Shown here in pieces: positions 26,931 to 35,692 of a DNA stretch of 64,000 bases; the stretch's first letter is position 1, and the number at the start of each line of letters is the position of its first letter. The notes beneath the pieces are model-generated. The model worked only from the letters and a program-made list of their open reading frames with translations. It was not told the DNA's origin and searched no databases. A program made the position numbers and the translations under genes. The DNA is from Dyadobacter arcticus (GTDB lineage: Bacteria; Bacteroidota; Bacteroidia; Cytophagales; Spirosomataceae), in contig NZ_JAASQJ010000002.1 in NCBI RefSeq assembly GCF_011762185.1, positions 682,001 through 746,000 of the forward strand. Reading direction: 5' to 3'.

Positions 26931-28421
26931 TTATTTATAGGCGGCTTCACTCCACCTCAATTCGTTTTTGAGTTGCCTTAACGTTGTATTTTTATCAATA
27001 ACAACCAATTCAACACCAGCCATGTCAGCAAAACTCTCGATGTGTTCCGTCGTAATATTCTGGCTATATACGGTATGGTGAGCCCCGCCTGCGTAAATCC
27101 AGGCCGCACACCCAATTTGCATGCTCGGGGCAGGTTTCCATAAAACCCTGGCAACCGGCAATTTGGGAAGCTCTTCAGAAAAATCTACAGCCTCCACTTC
27201 ATTGACCAGGATCCTGAAACGGTTGCCCAGATCAATCAGTGACACATTGATAGCTGGACCTGCCGGTGCATTAAACACCAACCGTACTGGATCCTCTTTC
27301 CCTCCTATTCCGAGTGGATGAATCTCGCAGGAAGGCTTTCCGGCTGCGATACTCGGACAGATTTCCAGCATGTGAGAACCCAATACAAGATTATTGGACG
27401 GATTAAAATGGTAGGTATAATCTTCCATAAATGAATTCCCGCCTTTCAAACCAACAGCCATGACTTTTAATGCGCGCACCATTGCGGACGTTTTCCAATC
27501 CCCTTCACCAGCATATCCATACCCAGCCGCCATCATACGCTGTGAACCTATGCCCGGAAGCTGCTTCATTCCATACAGGTCCTCGAAAGTATTCGTATAA
27601 CCTTTAAAATTCCCATCTTCCAGGAAGTACTTCAATCCCAATTCAATACGGGCAGAATCCGTTAACGCGTTGTGACGCTCCCGGCCCTTCCTGAGTTGCT
27701 CAGCAAGATTATATATGGATTCATACTCATCTACCAAAACACCCACTTCTTCATCCGAAACCTGGTCAATTACAGTTGCCAGATCGCCCACGGCATGGGT
27801 GTTCACTGAAAAGCCGAATGTCATTTCGGCAGCCACCTTATCTCCATCCGTAACAGCTACCTGTCGCATATTGTCGCCAAACCGCACAAATTTGGCACCT
27901 TTCATATCATGTTTCGCTGCAGCTACCCGAGTCCACTGGGCCAGATCCTCCGCCACATTATCCTGTTGCCAGTGGCCTACTATCACCTTTCGGTTCATTC
28001 GCATCCTGGTCATCATAAATCCAAACTCCCGGTCGCCATGTGCAGACTGGTTGAGGTTCATGAAATCCATATCGATATCTGCCCAGGGAATATCGCGATT
28101 GAATTGGGTATGTAAATGGAGCAGTGGCTTTTGCAGGATCTGCAATCCCCTGATCCACATTTTGGCTGGTGAAAAAGTATGCATCCAGGCAATGATACCT
28201 ACGCAGCTAACAGCATTATTAGCCTCCTGAATAATGTTGTAAATTTCGTCAGGCGTCTTTACAACTGGTTTGAAGATGATTCGTAAAGGTATTGCCGGAG
28301 ATTGGTCAAGATAATTGCTGATAATCTGGGAATGTTCATCAACCTGCCGTAGCGTTTCCTCACCGTATAAATGTTGACTGCCTGTAATAAACCAAATTTC
28401 AAATTTTTTTAAATCCAGCAT
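26931..28421 (-). CDS. araA: L-arabinose isomerase
   Basis: The enzyme interconverts L-arabinose and L-ribulose with Mn2+. The 496-residue protein begins [19 protein letters not shown], which is diagnostic. It contains [20 protein letters not shown], the metal ligands around E in FEDLYGM and E in SFMEDYTYH, and [20 protein letters not shown]. Length is that of the bacterial enzyme. It lies 24 nt after araB and 12 nt before araD, with all three on the minus strand. Confidence 0.97.
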   Translation of the reverse strand: MLDLKKFEIWFITGSQHLYGEETLRQVDEHSQIISNYLDQSPAIPLRIIFKPVVKTPDEIYNIIQEANNAVSCVGIIAWMHTFSPAKMWIRGLQILQKPLLHLHTQFNRDIPWADIDMDFMNLNQSAHGDREFGFMMTRMRMNRKVIVGHWQQDNVAEDLAQWTRVAAAKHDMKGAKFVRFGDNMRQVAVTDGDKVAAEMTFGFSVNTHAVGDLATVIDQVSDEEVGVLVDEYESIYNLAEQLRKGRERHNALTDSARIELGLKYFLEDGNFKGYTNTFEDLYGMKQLPGIGSQRMMAAGYGYAGEGDWKTSAMVRALKVMAVGLKGGNSFMEDYTYHFNPSNNLVLGSHMLEICPSIAAGKPSCEIHPLGIGGKEDPVRLVFNAPAGPAINVSLIDLGNRFRILVNEVEAVDFSEELPKLPVARVLWKPAPSMQIGCAAWIYAGGAHHTVYSQNITTEHIESFADMAGVELVVIDKNTTLRQLKNELRWSEAAYK

Positions 28422-28445
28422 TAGAAGTGATGATGCGTTGTTTTG

Positions 28446-30131
28446 TTAGAAGGTATTTGAGAAAGAATCGACAGTGACTGGCCTGGATTGGGCCAAAAAA
28501 TGATTTTCCAGGAAATCACCGGACTGAAGATATTTTTGATAAAGTGTTTGATAAACTTTTGATTGCTCTTGCCTGGGCTGATAAGTGAGATCAAAGCCCG
28601 AACTCATCGCATCCTGCGCCTCCTGCAATGTTGAATGAATACCGGATGCAACGGCCGCAAACATGGCAGCGCCCAATGCACAGGCCTGTTCCGAACTGGC
28701 AACTTTAATGGGCATATTTAGCACATCCGCCAGCGTCTGCATTACAAATGATGACTTTTTAGCCACCCCACCTATTGCAATCACCTCATGGATCGGGACA
28801 CCCTCACTTCGGAACCGCTCTACGATCCGCTTGGATCCAAACGCGGTTGACTCCACCAATGCCTTGAATATCCGGGCATGGTCACTTGCCAGGTTCAAAC
28901 CCAGGATTGCACCTTTCAAGGTGTGTTTTGCATCCGGGGTCCTGCGGCCATTAAGCCAATCCACAGCAATGATATCCTGCTCAGTTATTGGCAGGAGCGC
29001 TGCCTGTTCGGCGAGGTAAGGAATAAGTTTGCGGGACATTTCAGCCGAAGCTTCCGCTCCGATCAATGCTGCAACAGGCTCAATTATAAGCTTTACAAAC
29101 CACGCATAAATATCTCCGAATGCCGATTGACCGGCCTCCATACCCAACATACCCGGAATAATGGAACCATCTACCTGACCACAGATACCTTTGATGAGCA
29201 AATGCCCTGCCTCTTCGTTGGGCGCAATAAGCATATCGCAGGTAGAGGTGCCGATTACCTTACACAAAGAATAAGGTTCGATCAAAGCACCCACGGCACC
29301 CATATGTGCATCGAAAGCCCCCACACCGATCACGGTGTCCTGCGGAATTCCTAGTTTGTCAGCCCATTTTTGGGAGATTGGGCCCATTACTTGATCGGAA
29401 GTTTCCGTATTGCTGAAAAGCTGATCACGCAGACCGTCCAGCAGAGGATCGAGCTCTCTGAAAAATTCATTGGATGGTAAACCATCAAAATCCCGGTGCC
29501 ACAATGCTTTATGCCCTGCCGCGCAACGCGACCTTTTTAACGTAAGCGGATCTGTTTGCCCGGTCAGCTCGGCAGAAATCCAGTCGCAGTGTTCTACCCA
29601 GGAAAATGCTTTCTCCCGAACCGTTGAATCCGTTCGCAGTGTATGAAGGATTTTTGCCCAAAACCATTCTGAGGAATAAATGCCGCCGACATATTTGGTG
29701 TAATCCACTGACCAGCAGTGTGCAAGCGCGTTTATTTCCTCTGCCTCAGCATTAGCGGTATGGTCTTTCCAGAGGATAAACATACCATTGGGGTTCTCAG
29801 CGAAATCGGGTAACAATGCGAGTGGTGTGCCGTTCCGGTCTACAGCAACTGGCGTGGACCCTGTCGTATCTATTGAAATCCCGCGAACATTTTGCTTTAC
29901 ATTGCCCGGACATTGATCCAGCGCGTTCAGCACCGCCGATTCAACGCCTTCAAGGTAGTCGAGTGGATGTTGACGGAACATGGAAACCGCTGCGTTGCAA
30001 TACTTGCCCTGCTTCCATCTTGAATATTCTTTCACAGCAGTTCCGACCTGCTCGCCTGTTTGCGCATTCACAACAAGCGCCCTCACCGAATCCGTACCAA
30101 AGTCGATGCCGATAACGTAATTTTCTTTCAT
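28446..30131 (-). CDS. araB: ribulokinase
   Basis: The enzyme phosphorylates L-ribulose. The FGGY kinase has an N-terminal phosphate-binding loop IGIDFGTDSVRALV, the sugar-binding SVDYTKYVGGIYSSEWFW region, and a C-terminal FGGY signature region with AIGGVAKKSSFVMQTLADVL. At 561 residues it is the normal AraB length, longer than xylulokinases. It is the first enzyme gene of the operon; the regulator AraR lies 99 bp upstream on the same strand. Confidence 0.94.
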   Translation of the reverse strand: MKENYVIGIDFGTDSVRALVVNAQTGEQVGTAVKEYSRWKQGKYCNAAVSMFRQHPLDYLEGVESAVLNALDQCPGNVKQNVRGISIDTTGSTPVAVDRNGTPLALLPDFAENPNGMFILWKDHTANAEAEEINALAHCWSVDYTKYVGGIYSSEWFWAKILHTLRTDSTVREKAFSWVEHCDWISAELTGQTDPLTLKRSRCAAGHKALWHRDFDGLPSNEFFRELDPLLDGLRDQLFSNTETSDQVMGPISQKWADKLGIPQDTVIGVGAFDAHMGAVGALIEPYSLCKVIGTSTCDMLIAPNEEAGHLLIKGICGQVDGSIIPGMLGMEAGQSAFGDIYAWFVKLIIEPVAALIGAEASAEMSRKLIPYLAEQAALLPITEQDIIAVDWLNGRRTPDAKHTLKGAILGLNLASDHARIFKALVESTAFGSKRIVERFRSEGVPIHEVIAIGGVAKKSSFVMQTLADVLNMPIKVASSEQACALGAAMFAAVASGIHSTLQEAQDAMSSGFDLTYQPRQEQSKVYQTLYQKYLQSGDFLENHFLAQSRPVTVDSFSNTF

Positions 30132-30189
30132 GTGAAGGTTTAGGATAAGCTTAGAGCAATTTTATGTTTTTATTTAACTTACCAACTAA

Positions 30190-30197
30190 CAAATATA
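30190..30197 (-). promoter_or_regulatory. possible araBAD -7 box (TATATTTG)
   Basis: The minus strand reads TATATTTG, an exact TAnnTTTG match, 59 nt from the araB start. No TTG appears at -33 spacing. Short 5-bp arms (actta/taagt) flank the area and could be part of an AraR operator, but they are too short to be sure. Confidence 0.3.
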
Positions 30198-30230
30198 AGT
30201 AATTTTGCTTCTAGTGTAGGATTGACACGA

Positions 30231-30938
30231 TTATTCATTCGCCTTCATAGAATCGGGCATGAAGTTCCAGAAAGCGTGAAATTTCGCTTTGTACTTTTCC
30301 TCATCCAGTTTATATAAGGTGGCCTTTTTGGTTGCGCCGTTACTGTTTTTATAACCTGTATCAATCAGCAGGCCGGTTGAAAGCAATTTTCTACTGAAAT
30401 TTCGACGGTCTATAGGAATACCGTAGATCGCTTCATACAGTTTTTGCAGTTGCGGAATCGTGAACCGCTCGGGCAGTAGTTCAAAACCAATCGGATGTAA
30501 TGCGGCTTTGTATTTGAGATGGTCGGTTGCGCGGATGACCATTTGCTCATGGTCAAAAATGAGTTGCGGACGGGATTCGAGAGATATCCAGAAAGCATTA
30601 TGGCTTTTTACTGCTTCGGCATCGTGGTCATCGATCTTAATTAGCGCGAAAAATACGACCGAAACCGTTCGTTCGGCAGGATCACGTCCCGCTTTTCCAA
30701 ATGTTTCGAACTGCTCGAAGTATATATCTTTTAGACCTGTAAGATTATATAAAATCCTTGCTGCGCCGTCTGATAGGTCTTCGTCTCTATTTACAAAACC
30801 GCCCATCAATGACCATTTTCCTTTCTCCGGTTCAAAATTTCTTTTGATCAGCAAGAGTTTAATATCCCTGCCGTCAAAACCAAAAATGATACAGTCTATG
30901 GCCACAAGAATGCGAGTAGCCTGCGGATAATTTGTCAT
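30231..30938 (-). CDS. araR: Nudix-related transcriptional regulator of arabinose use (AraR type)
   Basis: An N-terminal Nudix-like domain (about 10-140: LLIKRNFEPEKGKWSLMGGF then RILYNLTGLKD) lacks the catalytic REXXEE signature. A C-terminal winged helix (about 150-225, ERFTIPQLQKLYEAIYG then RNFSRKLLSTG) binds DNA. This is the NrtR-like layout of Bacteroides AraR, a repressor released by L-arabinose. Being upstream of araBAD on the same strand fits this role. Enzymatic ADP-ribose hydrolysis is unlikely given the degenerate Nudix box. The ligand and operator are inferred from the family. Confidence 0.87.
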   Translation of the reverse strand: MTNYPQATRILVAIDCIIFGFDGRDIKLLLIKRNFEPEKGKWSLMGGFVNRDEDLSDGAARILYNLTGLKDIYFEQFETFGKAGRDPAERTVSVVFFALIKIDDHDAEAVKSHNAFWISLESRPQLIFDHEQMVIRATDHLKYKAALHPIGFELLPERFTIPQLQKLYEAIYGIPIDRRNFSRKLLSTGLLIDTGYKNSNGATKKATLYKLDEEKYKAKFHAFWNFMPDSMKANE

Positions 30939-31099
30939 TTACAATAAATTATGGAGGTTCGCGCTAGTCTGGATTACCGTCGCGTATTAATTTTCTTTTA
31001 AGAAAGTAAAAAAAAGAAACAGAATACTTAATCTGGGCAAGGTAGTCGCTAACTAATTTAATTGCGAGTTTTGCTTATTACTTCATTTTCCTTAGTCCT

Positions 31100-31939
31100 A
31101 TGAAAAACCTTATTCTTTGTGCCTGCCTTATAATCTCATGCTCATCTTCAACTTTTGCGCAAAACAATACCATTACCGTTGCTACCTACAATCTGCGTTA
31201 CAATACTCCCAATGACGGCATGAATGCCTGGCCCAATCGTAAGGAAAATGTAAAAGGCCTTATCCAATTCCACGAATTTGACATTTTTGGGGTGCAGGAA
31301 GCATTGATTGGACAATTGAGGGATGTGGCTGAATTAACCGATTACGTTTTTTTTGGTAAAGGCCGTGACGATGGCAAGGAAGGTGGTGAGCATTCAGCTA
31401 TTTTTTATAGGAAAGATCGATTTAAATTGTTGAAATCGGGAGATTTCTGGCTGAGCGAAACGCCCGAAAAACCGGGCAAAGGCTGGGATGCAGTCTGCTG
31501 CAATCGGATAGCCACTTGGGGGAAATTTCAGGATATCACTTCGAAAAAAGAATTCTTCCTTTTTAATGTACATTTTGATCATCAGGGCGTTGAAGCAAGG
31601 AGACAATCAGGGCATTTAATGGTTAAAAAAATTAATGAGATCGCGGCCAAATCGACTGTTATTTTGACTGGTGATTTCAATTCAACGCCGGATACAGAGC
31701 AGATCAAAGCCATTCAGACGATTTTGAGCGATGCGCACGAGGTGACCAAACAAAAACCTTATGGTCCTGAGGGCACATTTAACAGTTTCAAATTCGACGC
31801 TCCAATGGATAAAAGGATCGACTACATCTTCGTTAGCAAGAACATTGATGTTTTTAAATACGGCGTCTTAACCGACGCAAGGGAACAGCGTTATCCATCT
31901 GATCATCAGCCTTTAGTTGTGAAGGTAGCATTGCAATGA
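31100..31939 (+). CDS. secreted endonuclease/exonuclease/phosphatase-family protein
   Basis: The signal peptide covers about 1-20 (ending TFAQ). The metal-dependent phosphohydrolase fold shows VATYNLRYN, DIFGVQEAL (Glu metal ligand), NVHFDHQG, LTGDFNSTPD, RIDYIFVS and SDHQPLVV. At 279 residues it is a single-domain enzyme. Members in Bacteroidota are annotated as phosphodiesterases acting on sugars or phospholipids; the substrate is not predictable. It diverges from araR across a 161-bp gap that holds both promoters. Confidence 0.88.
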   Translation: MKNLILCACLIISCSSSTFAQNNTITVATYNLRYNTPNDGMNAWPNRKENVKGLIQFHEFDIFGVQEALIGQLRDVAELTDYVFFGKGRDDGKEGGEHSAIFYRKDRFKLLKSGDFWLSETPEKPGKGWDAVCCNRIATWGKFQDITSKKEFFLFNVHFDHQGVEARRQSGHLMVKKINEIAAKSTVILTGDFNSTPDTEQIKAIQTILSDAHEVTKQKPYGPEGTFNSFKFDAPMDKRIDYIFVSKNIDVFKYGVLTDAREQRYPSDHQPLVVKVALQ

Positions 31940-31973
31940 CTTCGCCGTCGGCAATCATAAAAATTCTCTAAAA

Positions 31974-31981
31974 TACATTTG
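31974..31981 (+). promoter_or_regulatory. possible -7 box (TACATTTG)
   Basis: An exact TAnnTTTG match 62 nt before the 32044 gene, with no clear -33 element. It would place a promoter in the gap after the phosphohydrolase gene. Confidence 0.3.
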
Positions 31982-32043
31982 GACTTTGTTATCTTGGAAA
32001 GCCGATAGCCGGTTGCCTAAGTTGATAAATTATTTCAGAATAC

Positions 32044-32718
32044 ATGATCAGAAGCATTCTGTCTATTCTCTTCCCGATAATCCCCCTAGTTTCCGCTTTT
32101 TCTCAAAATGTTAAAATAAGCATTACCGCCCCAAGGGTTTTGAACGATAGAAAGGCAATCCTCTTGACCCGAGAAAAAGGTTTTGCGGCTATTGTCCATT
32201 CGATCCAATTGGGATTCGATACCACACATTTGCAAATGGACAAAAACCTGCTGCCGGATCTTTACCAATTGCAGGTTTCAAAAATGAAGGGTTCATTAAT
32301 CTTCTTTTTCGAATCAGGAATTCAGGTAAAATTAGATACGGCCAATGTTTCTAAATCATTGGTAACCCATTCAAAAAGCCACCTGGAATGGCAAATTTTT
32401 CAGGACAGCATTCAAATTCCCTTCGATCAGCGGATTAACTCATATGTGTTGGAAGAAGGCCGGCTCCGCAAGAAAAGCAAGGCTGACAGTGCTGCTTATT
32501 GGCTTAACCTGCAAACCATCGAACGAGCGGATCTAATGAACAAAACCGCAGCGTTCATATCCCTGCACCCGAGCTCATATGTCAGCTTATATCTTCTAAA
32601 AACTTATTGGTTCGCATTGAAGAATGAGGGCCTGTTTGAAAAATTAGACTCCTCACTCGCCCACCATCGGAACTATAAATTCTTGAAAGACAGGAATAAA
32701 GGAGTGACGAGATATTAG
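32044..32718 (+). CDS. DUF4369-like protein, TlpA family without the thioredoxin domain
   Basis: The 224-residue product has a signal peptide (about 1-20) and a beta-rich DUF4369-like domain (ITAPRVLNDRKAILLTREKG, LPDLYQLQVSKMKGSLIFFF). A helical linker (SLHPSSYVSLYLLKTYW) follows. In TlpA-family disulfide reductases this part precedes an AhpC/TSA thioredoxin domain, but here translation stops at TAG 32716-32718 and no CxxC domain follows. It is therefore either a short family member or a truncated one. The same frame stays open for 42 codons past the TAG (see next entry). Family assignment is tentative. Confidence 0.5.
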   Translation: MIRSILSILFPIIPLVSAFSQNVKISITAPRVLNDRKAILLTREKGFAAIVHSIQLGFDTTHLQMDKNLLPDLYQLQVSKMKGSLIFFFESGIQVKLDTANVSKSLVTHSKSHLEWQIFQDSIQIPFDQRINSYVLEEGRLRKKSKADSAAYWLNLQTIERADLMNKTAAFISLHPSSYVSLYLLKTYWFALKNEGLFEKLDSSLAHHRNYKFLKDRNKGVTRY

Positions 32719-32847
32719 GAATCGGATAATGAATGGTATGTTGAATGCAATTGCGATCAAACAAATGAAATCGATCTTGAAAAGTACCGCAGTGAAAAAT
32801 TTAAAATAAACCATTGCTCGTTAAATTACCGAGTTCTAGCCATTTGA
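32719..32847 (+). pseudogene. possible in-frame remnant after the TAG stop
   Basis: After the TAG the same frame reads ESDNEWYVECNCDQTNEIDL and runs on to a TGA at 32845-32847. It has no start codon of its own, yet its composition (acidic, Cys- and Tyr-containing) looks more coding than random. It could be a remnant of a longer gene interrupted by a nonsense change, or chance. Low confidence. Confidence 0.2.
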
Positions 32848-32914
32848 CAGTTAGATTTTCTTGGATAAGGTTTTTACATGAAAGCATATTGCTTCCCATC
32901 AACTTCATTTTAAA

Positions 32915-33319
32915 ATGAAAATCTCGGCAATTGTAAAAAGCGAATTTAACCAACATCAGATCAAAGTCGAAACGGACGGTTCGTCCAAACAGGTGGACAT
33001 TGCCCCCAAACCTGAAGGGTACGGATCTTCTGTTAATGGTGGAGAGATGCTTCTGCTTGCACTGGCGACATGTTTTTGTAATGACATTTACCGGGAGGCT
33101 GCGCAAAGAAATATTAAAGTCAGCGGCGTGGAAGTAATCTGCACCGCTGATTTCGGCGCGGCGGGTGAGGCAGGAAACAATTTTCGGTACAAAGCAAACG
33201 TGATCTCCGACGCAAGCGCCTCAGAAATTGAAGAGCTGATCATGCATACTGACCAAATAGCCGAGATTCACAATACATTGCGAAAGGGAGTACAGGTTAC
33301 TTGGGCAGGACAACTTTGA
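32915..33319 (+). CDS. OsmC family protein
   Basis: The 134-residue protein shows the OsmC/Ohr fold: NGGEMLLLALATCFCNDIYREA with the peroxidatic-type Cys on the long helix, and a second Cys in EVICTADFG. It is shorter than OsmC proper and resembles the general OsmC-like group that detoxifies organic peroxides, but the activity is not proven for this subgroup. It is cytoplasmic with no signal peptide. It converges with mtgA, 6 nt between stops. Confidence 0.82.
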   Translation: MKISAIVKSEFNQHQIKVETDGSSKQVDIAPKPEGYGSSVNGGEMLLLALATCFCNDIYREAAQRNIKVSGVEVICTADFGAAGEAGNNFRYKANVISDASASEIEELIMHTDQIAEIHNTLRKGVQVTWAGQL

Positions 33320-33325
33320 AAAGCA

Positions 33326-34012
33326 TTATAAGCCCGCAATGTACTTTTGCCCACCCAGATAACGCATTTGGCGTACGATATGCCCTGTACGTTTTTTGAC
33401 GTACGCAGAAGGATTTTTAATGGAAAACCGGATCGGATTGGGTAAGACGGCCGCGATCCGAGCCGCTTCGTATCTACTGAGCTTTTTTGATGATTTGTTA
33501 TAATACCGAAGCGAAGCTGCCTCTACCCCGAAAGTCATATTCCCCATTTCTGCCACATTCAGGTACACTTCCAGGATTCGCTCCTTATCCCAAATCACTT
33601 CTATCAGAACCGTAAAGTAAGCTTCGAGGCCTTTTCGGACAAAACTTCTTCCATGCCACAGGAAAACATTTTTGGCGACCTGCTGTGAGATGGTACTTGC
33701 GCCACGGGCGCGCTTTCGCTTTTCAGTAACCGCATTATATATCTGGTCAAAGTCAAATCCCCAGTGATTTGGAAAGTTCTGATCTTCCGAAGCTACCACG
33801 GCAAGTGCTACCTCCTTTGAGATATCCTCATATGCCTCCCAGTCGTGAAAGATTTCAGTGTCATCATCCGCTCGGAATGCTTCGATTTTTCGGGAAATCA
33901 TGTAAGGCGTTACCCAGACAGGTAAGAACCTTAGAATGACCACCCAAACAATTGAAAGCACAATAAAAACAATGAAAATACGGAGCGCAATAAATTGCAG
34001 ACGGCGGAGCAT
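33326..34012 (-). CDS. mtgA: monofunctional peptidoglycan glycosyltransferase
   Basis: MtgA polymerises lipid II into glycan strands at the inner membrane. One N-terminal membrane anchor (about 8-30) precedes the GT51 domain. The catalytic Glu lies in VASEDQNFPNHWGFD, followed by GASTISQQVAKNVFL, the KERILEVYLNVAEMG motif, and AARIAAVLPNP. At 228 residues there is no transpeptidase domain, as expected. Bacteroidota usually encode one copy. Confidence 0.94.
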   Translation of the reverse strand: MLRRLQFIALRIFIVFIVLSIVWVVILRFLPVWVTPYMISRKIEAFRADDDTEIFHDWEAYEDISKEVALAVVASEDQNFPNHWGFDFDQIYNAVTEKRKRARGASTISQQVAKNVFLWHGRSFVRKGLEAYFTVLIEVIWDKERILEVYLNVAEMGNMTFGVEAASLRYYNKSSKKLSRYEAARIAAVLPNPIRFSIKNPSAYVKKRTGHIVRQMRYLGGQKYIAGL

Positions 34013-34143
34013 AAAACTTTTTTACTTCTAAAACAGAAACCAAACGACAAAACCAGCGTACAAATAACAGAAACTAATCAGGTTAAGACAAAGAATCGAA
34101 GACCATTATTCACCAAATATTTCAACCCTTGTCCCTGTATCTT

Positions 34144-35439
34144 ATGAATGAGGATATCCTAAGTTTTGTCTGGCGTTTCCAGTATTTCAATACTACAAAC
34201 CTTCAAACCGATGATAATGTGAGTGTTTCGATACTCCGGACAGGATACAAAAATGCAAATGCAGGACCCGATTTCTCCCAGGCTGCTGTGATCATTGACA
34301 ACGTTCATTGGCATGGGAGCATCGAAATCCATGTGCGTTCCTCGGACTGGTTCCTGCATACGCATGAGAAAGACCTTGCCTATGAAGGTGTCATTTTGCA
34401 TGTGGTTTGGGAAAATGATAGACCTATTATCCGAAAGGATGGTACCATGATCCCCACATTATCCCTGAAAGGATTAGTGAACGCAGCCGTCCTTGAAAGA
34501 TATGCAATGTTGCAGGATGTAAAAGAGGGCATTCCCTGCGCCGGTATGTTTCAGGAAATTTTGGACATCCACAAATACGCCATGCTGGACAGGGTATTAA
34601 TGGGTAGGCTGGACCGCAAGGCTGGAGAAGTAATGCACCTTTTTGAAAACAATCAAAACGATTGGGAAAAGACTGCTTACCAATGGCTGGGCAGACATTT
34701 TGGCTTCAAATTAAATGACCATGCATTTTTAAGGCTAACCCAGATTGCACCCTGGAAAATCATTCAAAAACACCGTGTCCGGCTCGTTCAGATCGAAGCG
34801 TTGCTCTTTGGGATGGCCGGACTGATACCTGAAGATTCTGACGAAAACTATGTCAGGCTGTTGCGAAAGGAATTTCTATTTCTGACTACCAAATACGAAT
34901 TGACTGAAAAGGTCATGTGGGCGCATGAATGGAAGTATGCAAAGCTGCGACCGGCTGGTTTTCCGACAGTCAGGCTTGCGCAGCTTGCAAAATTACTGAG
35001 CCGGGAGGGTAGCTTATTTCTCATGCTGACCTCAGCCCAGTCCATCACGGATTTACAGGAAATTTTCCACGGAACACAGTCCGAATATTGGACAGAACAT
35101 TATGTTTTTGGAAAAAAATCAAAAAACAAAGTTCCAGCAATGGGCAAGGACGCATCTGCCCTACTGGTTATCAATGTTGTAGTGCCGCTATTGGTCGCTT
35201 TTTCGAAACAGCGCCAGCAACCCGAGTTACTTGATAAGGCCATTTACTGGCTGTCCCAGGTCCCGGCGGAAAACAACCGGATTACGAGAGATTGGGCGAC
35301 ATTGGGAATGCGCGTGAACACAGCCGCGGATTCGCAGGCGTTGATAGAATGGTACAACAATTTTTGCAGCACCCGAAAATGCCTTGATTGCACCGTTGGC
35401 GGGATATTGGTGCGAACTTCTAGCCTTTTACAAGATTGA
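34144..35439 (+). CDS. DUF2851 family protein
   Basis: From ATG 34144 the product starts MNEDILSFVWRFQYFNTTNL and carries the family's conserved NAGPDFSQAAVIIDNVHWHG and EIHVRSSDWFLHTH blocks. The C-terminal cysteine cluster is STRKCLDCTVGGILV. The longer start (34129) adds five residues. The family is common in Bacteroidota and has no proven function; the His/Asp-rich N-terminal motifs look enzymatic. The last 20 nt overlap the 3' end of the convergent small membrane-protein gene. Confidence 0.85.
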   Translation: MNEDILSFVWRFQYFNTTNLQTDDNVSVSILRTGYKNANAGPDFSQAAVIIDNVHWHGSIEIHVRSSDWFLHTHEKDLAYEGVILHVVWENDRPIIRKDGTMIPTLSLKGLVNAAVLERYAMLQDVKEGIPCAGMFQEILDIHKYAMLDRVLMGRLDRKAGEVMHLFENNQNDWEKTAYQWLGRHFGFKLNDHAFLRLTQIAPWKIIQKHRVRLVQIEALLFGMAGLIPEDSDENYVRLLRKEFLFLTTKYELTEKVMWAHEWKYAKLRPAGFPTVRLAQLAKLLSREGSLFLMLTSAQSITDLQEIFHGTQSEYWTEHYVFGKKSKNKVPAMGKDASALLVINVVVPLLVAFSKQRQQPELLDKAIYWLSQVPAENNRITRDWATLGMRVNTAADSQALIEWYNNFCSTRKCLDCTVGGILVRTSSLLQD

Positions 35440-35617
35440 CACCCGTCAAAAGAAAAACGGTCCCCACCAAAAATGGCACGACCGACTCCCACTTAGATAC
35501 TGTCATGCCCAATACCGGCTTTTCTGAGAGAAATGCCACGCAGGCAAAAAGAAGGACAACGATGCCCAGGATAGTTAATAATGCACCGAAGAAACGTTTA
35601 AACTGGGTATTTTCCAT
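35420..35617 (-). CDS. small two-span membrane protein
   Basis: The 65-residue product has two hydrophobic helices, GALLTILGIVVLLFACVAFL and VVPFLVGTVFLLTGVNL, joined by a short polar loop (SEKPVLGMTVSKWES). It has a normal ATG with no signal cleavage site. The family is not recognised with certainty; similar short proteins are frequent in Bacteroidota. Its 3' end overlaps DUF2851 by 20 nt on the other strand. Upstream lies the stop of cca, with a gap of 75 bp. Confidence 0.6.
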   Translation of the reverse strand: MENTQFKRFFGALLTILGIVVLLFACVAFLSEKPVLGMTVSKWESVVPFLVGTVFLLTGVNLVKG

Positions 35618-35692
35618 TGGGTAATTTAGAAGTCAGAATGATGTTTTGTAAAAATAGAAATAAGAAAATGTGCTTTAAAAATAATGATATTC

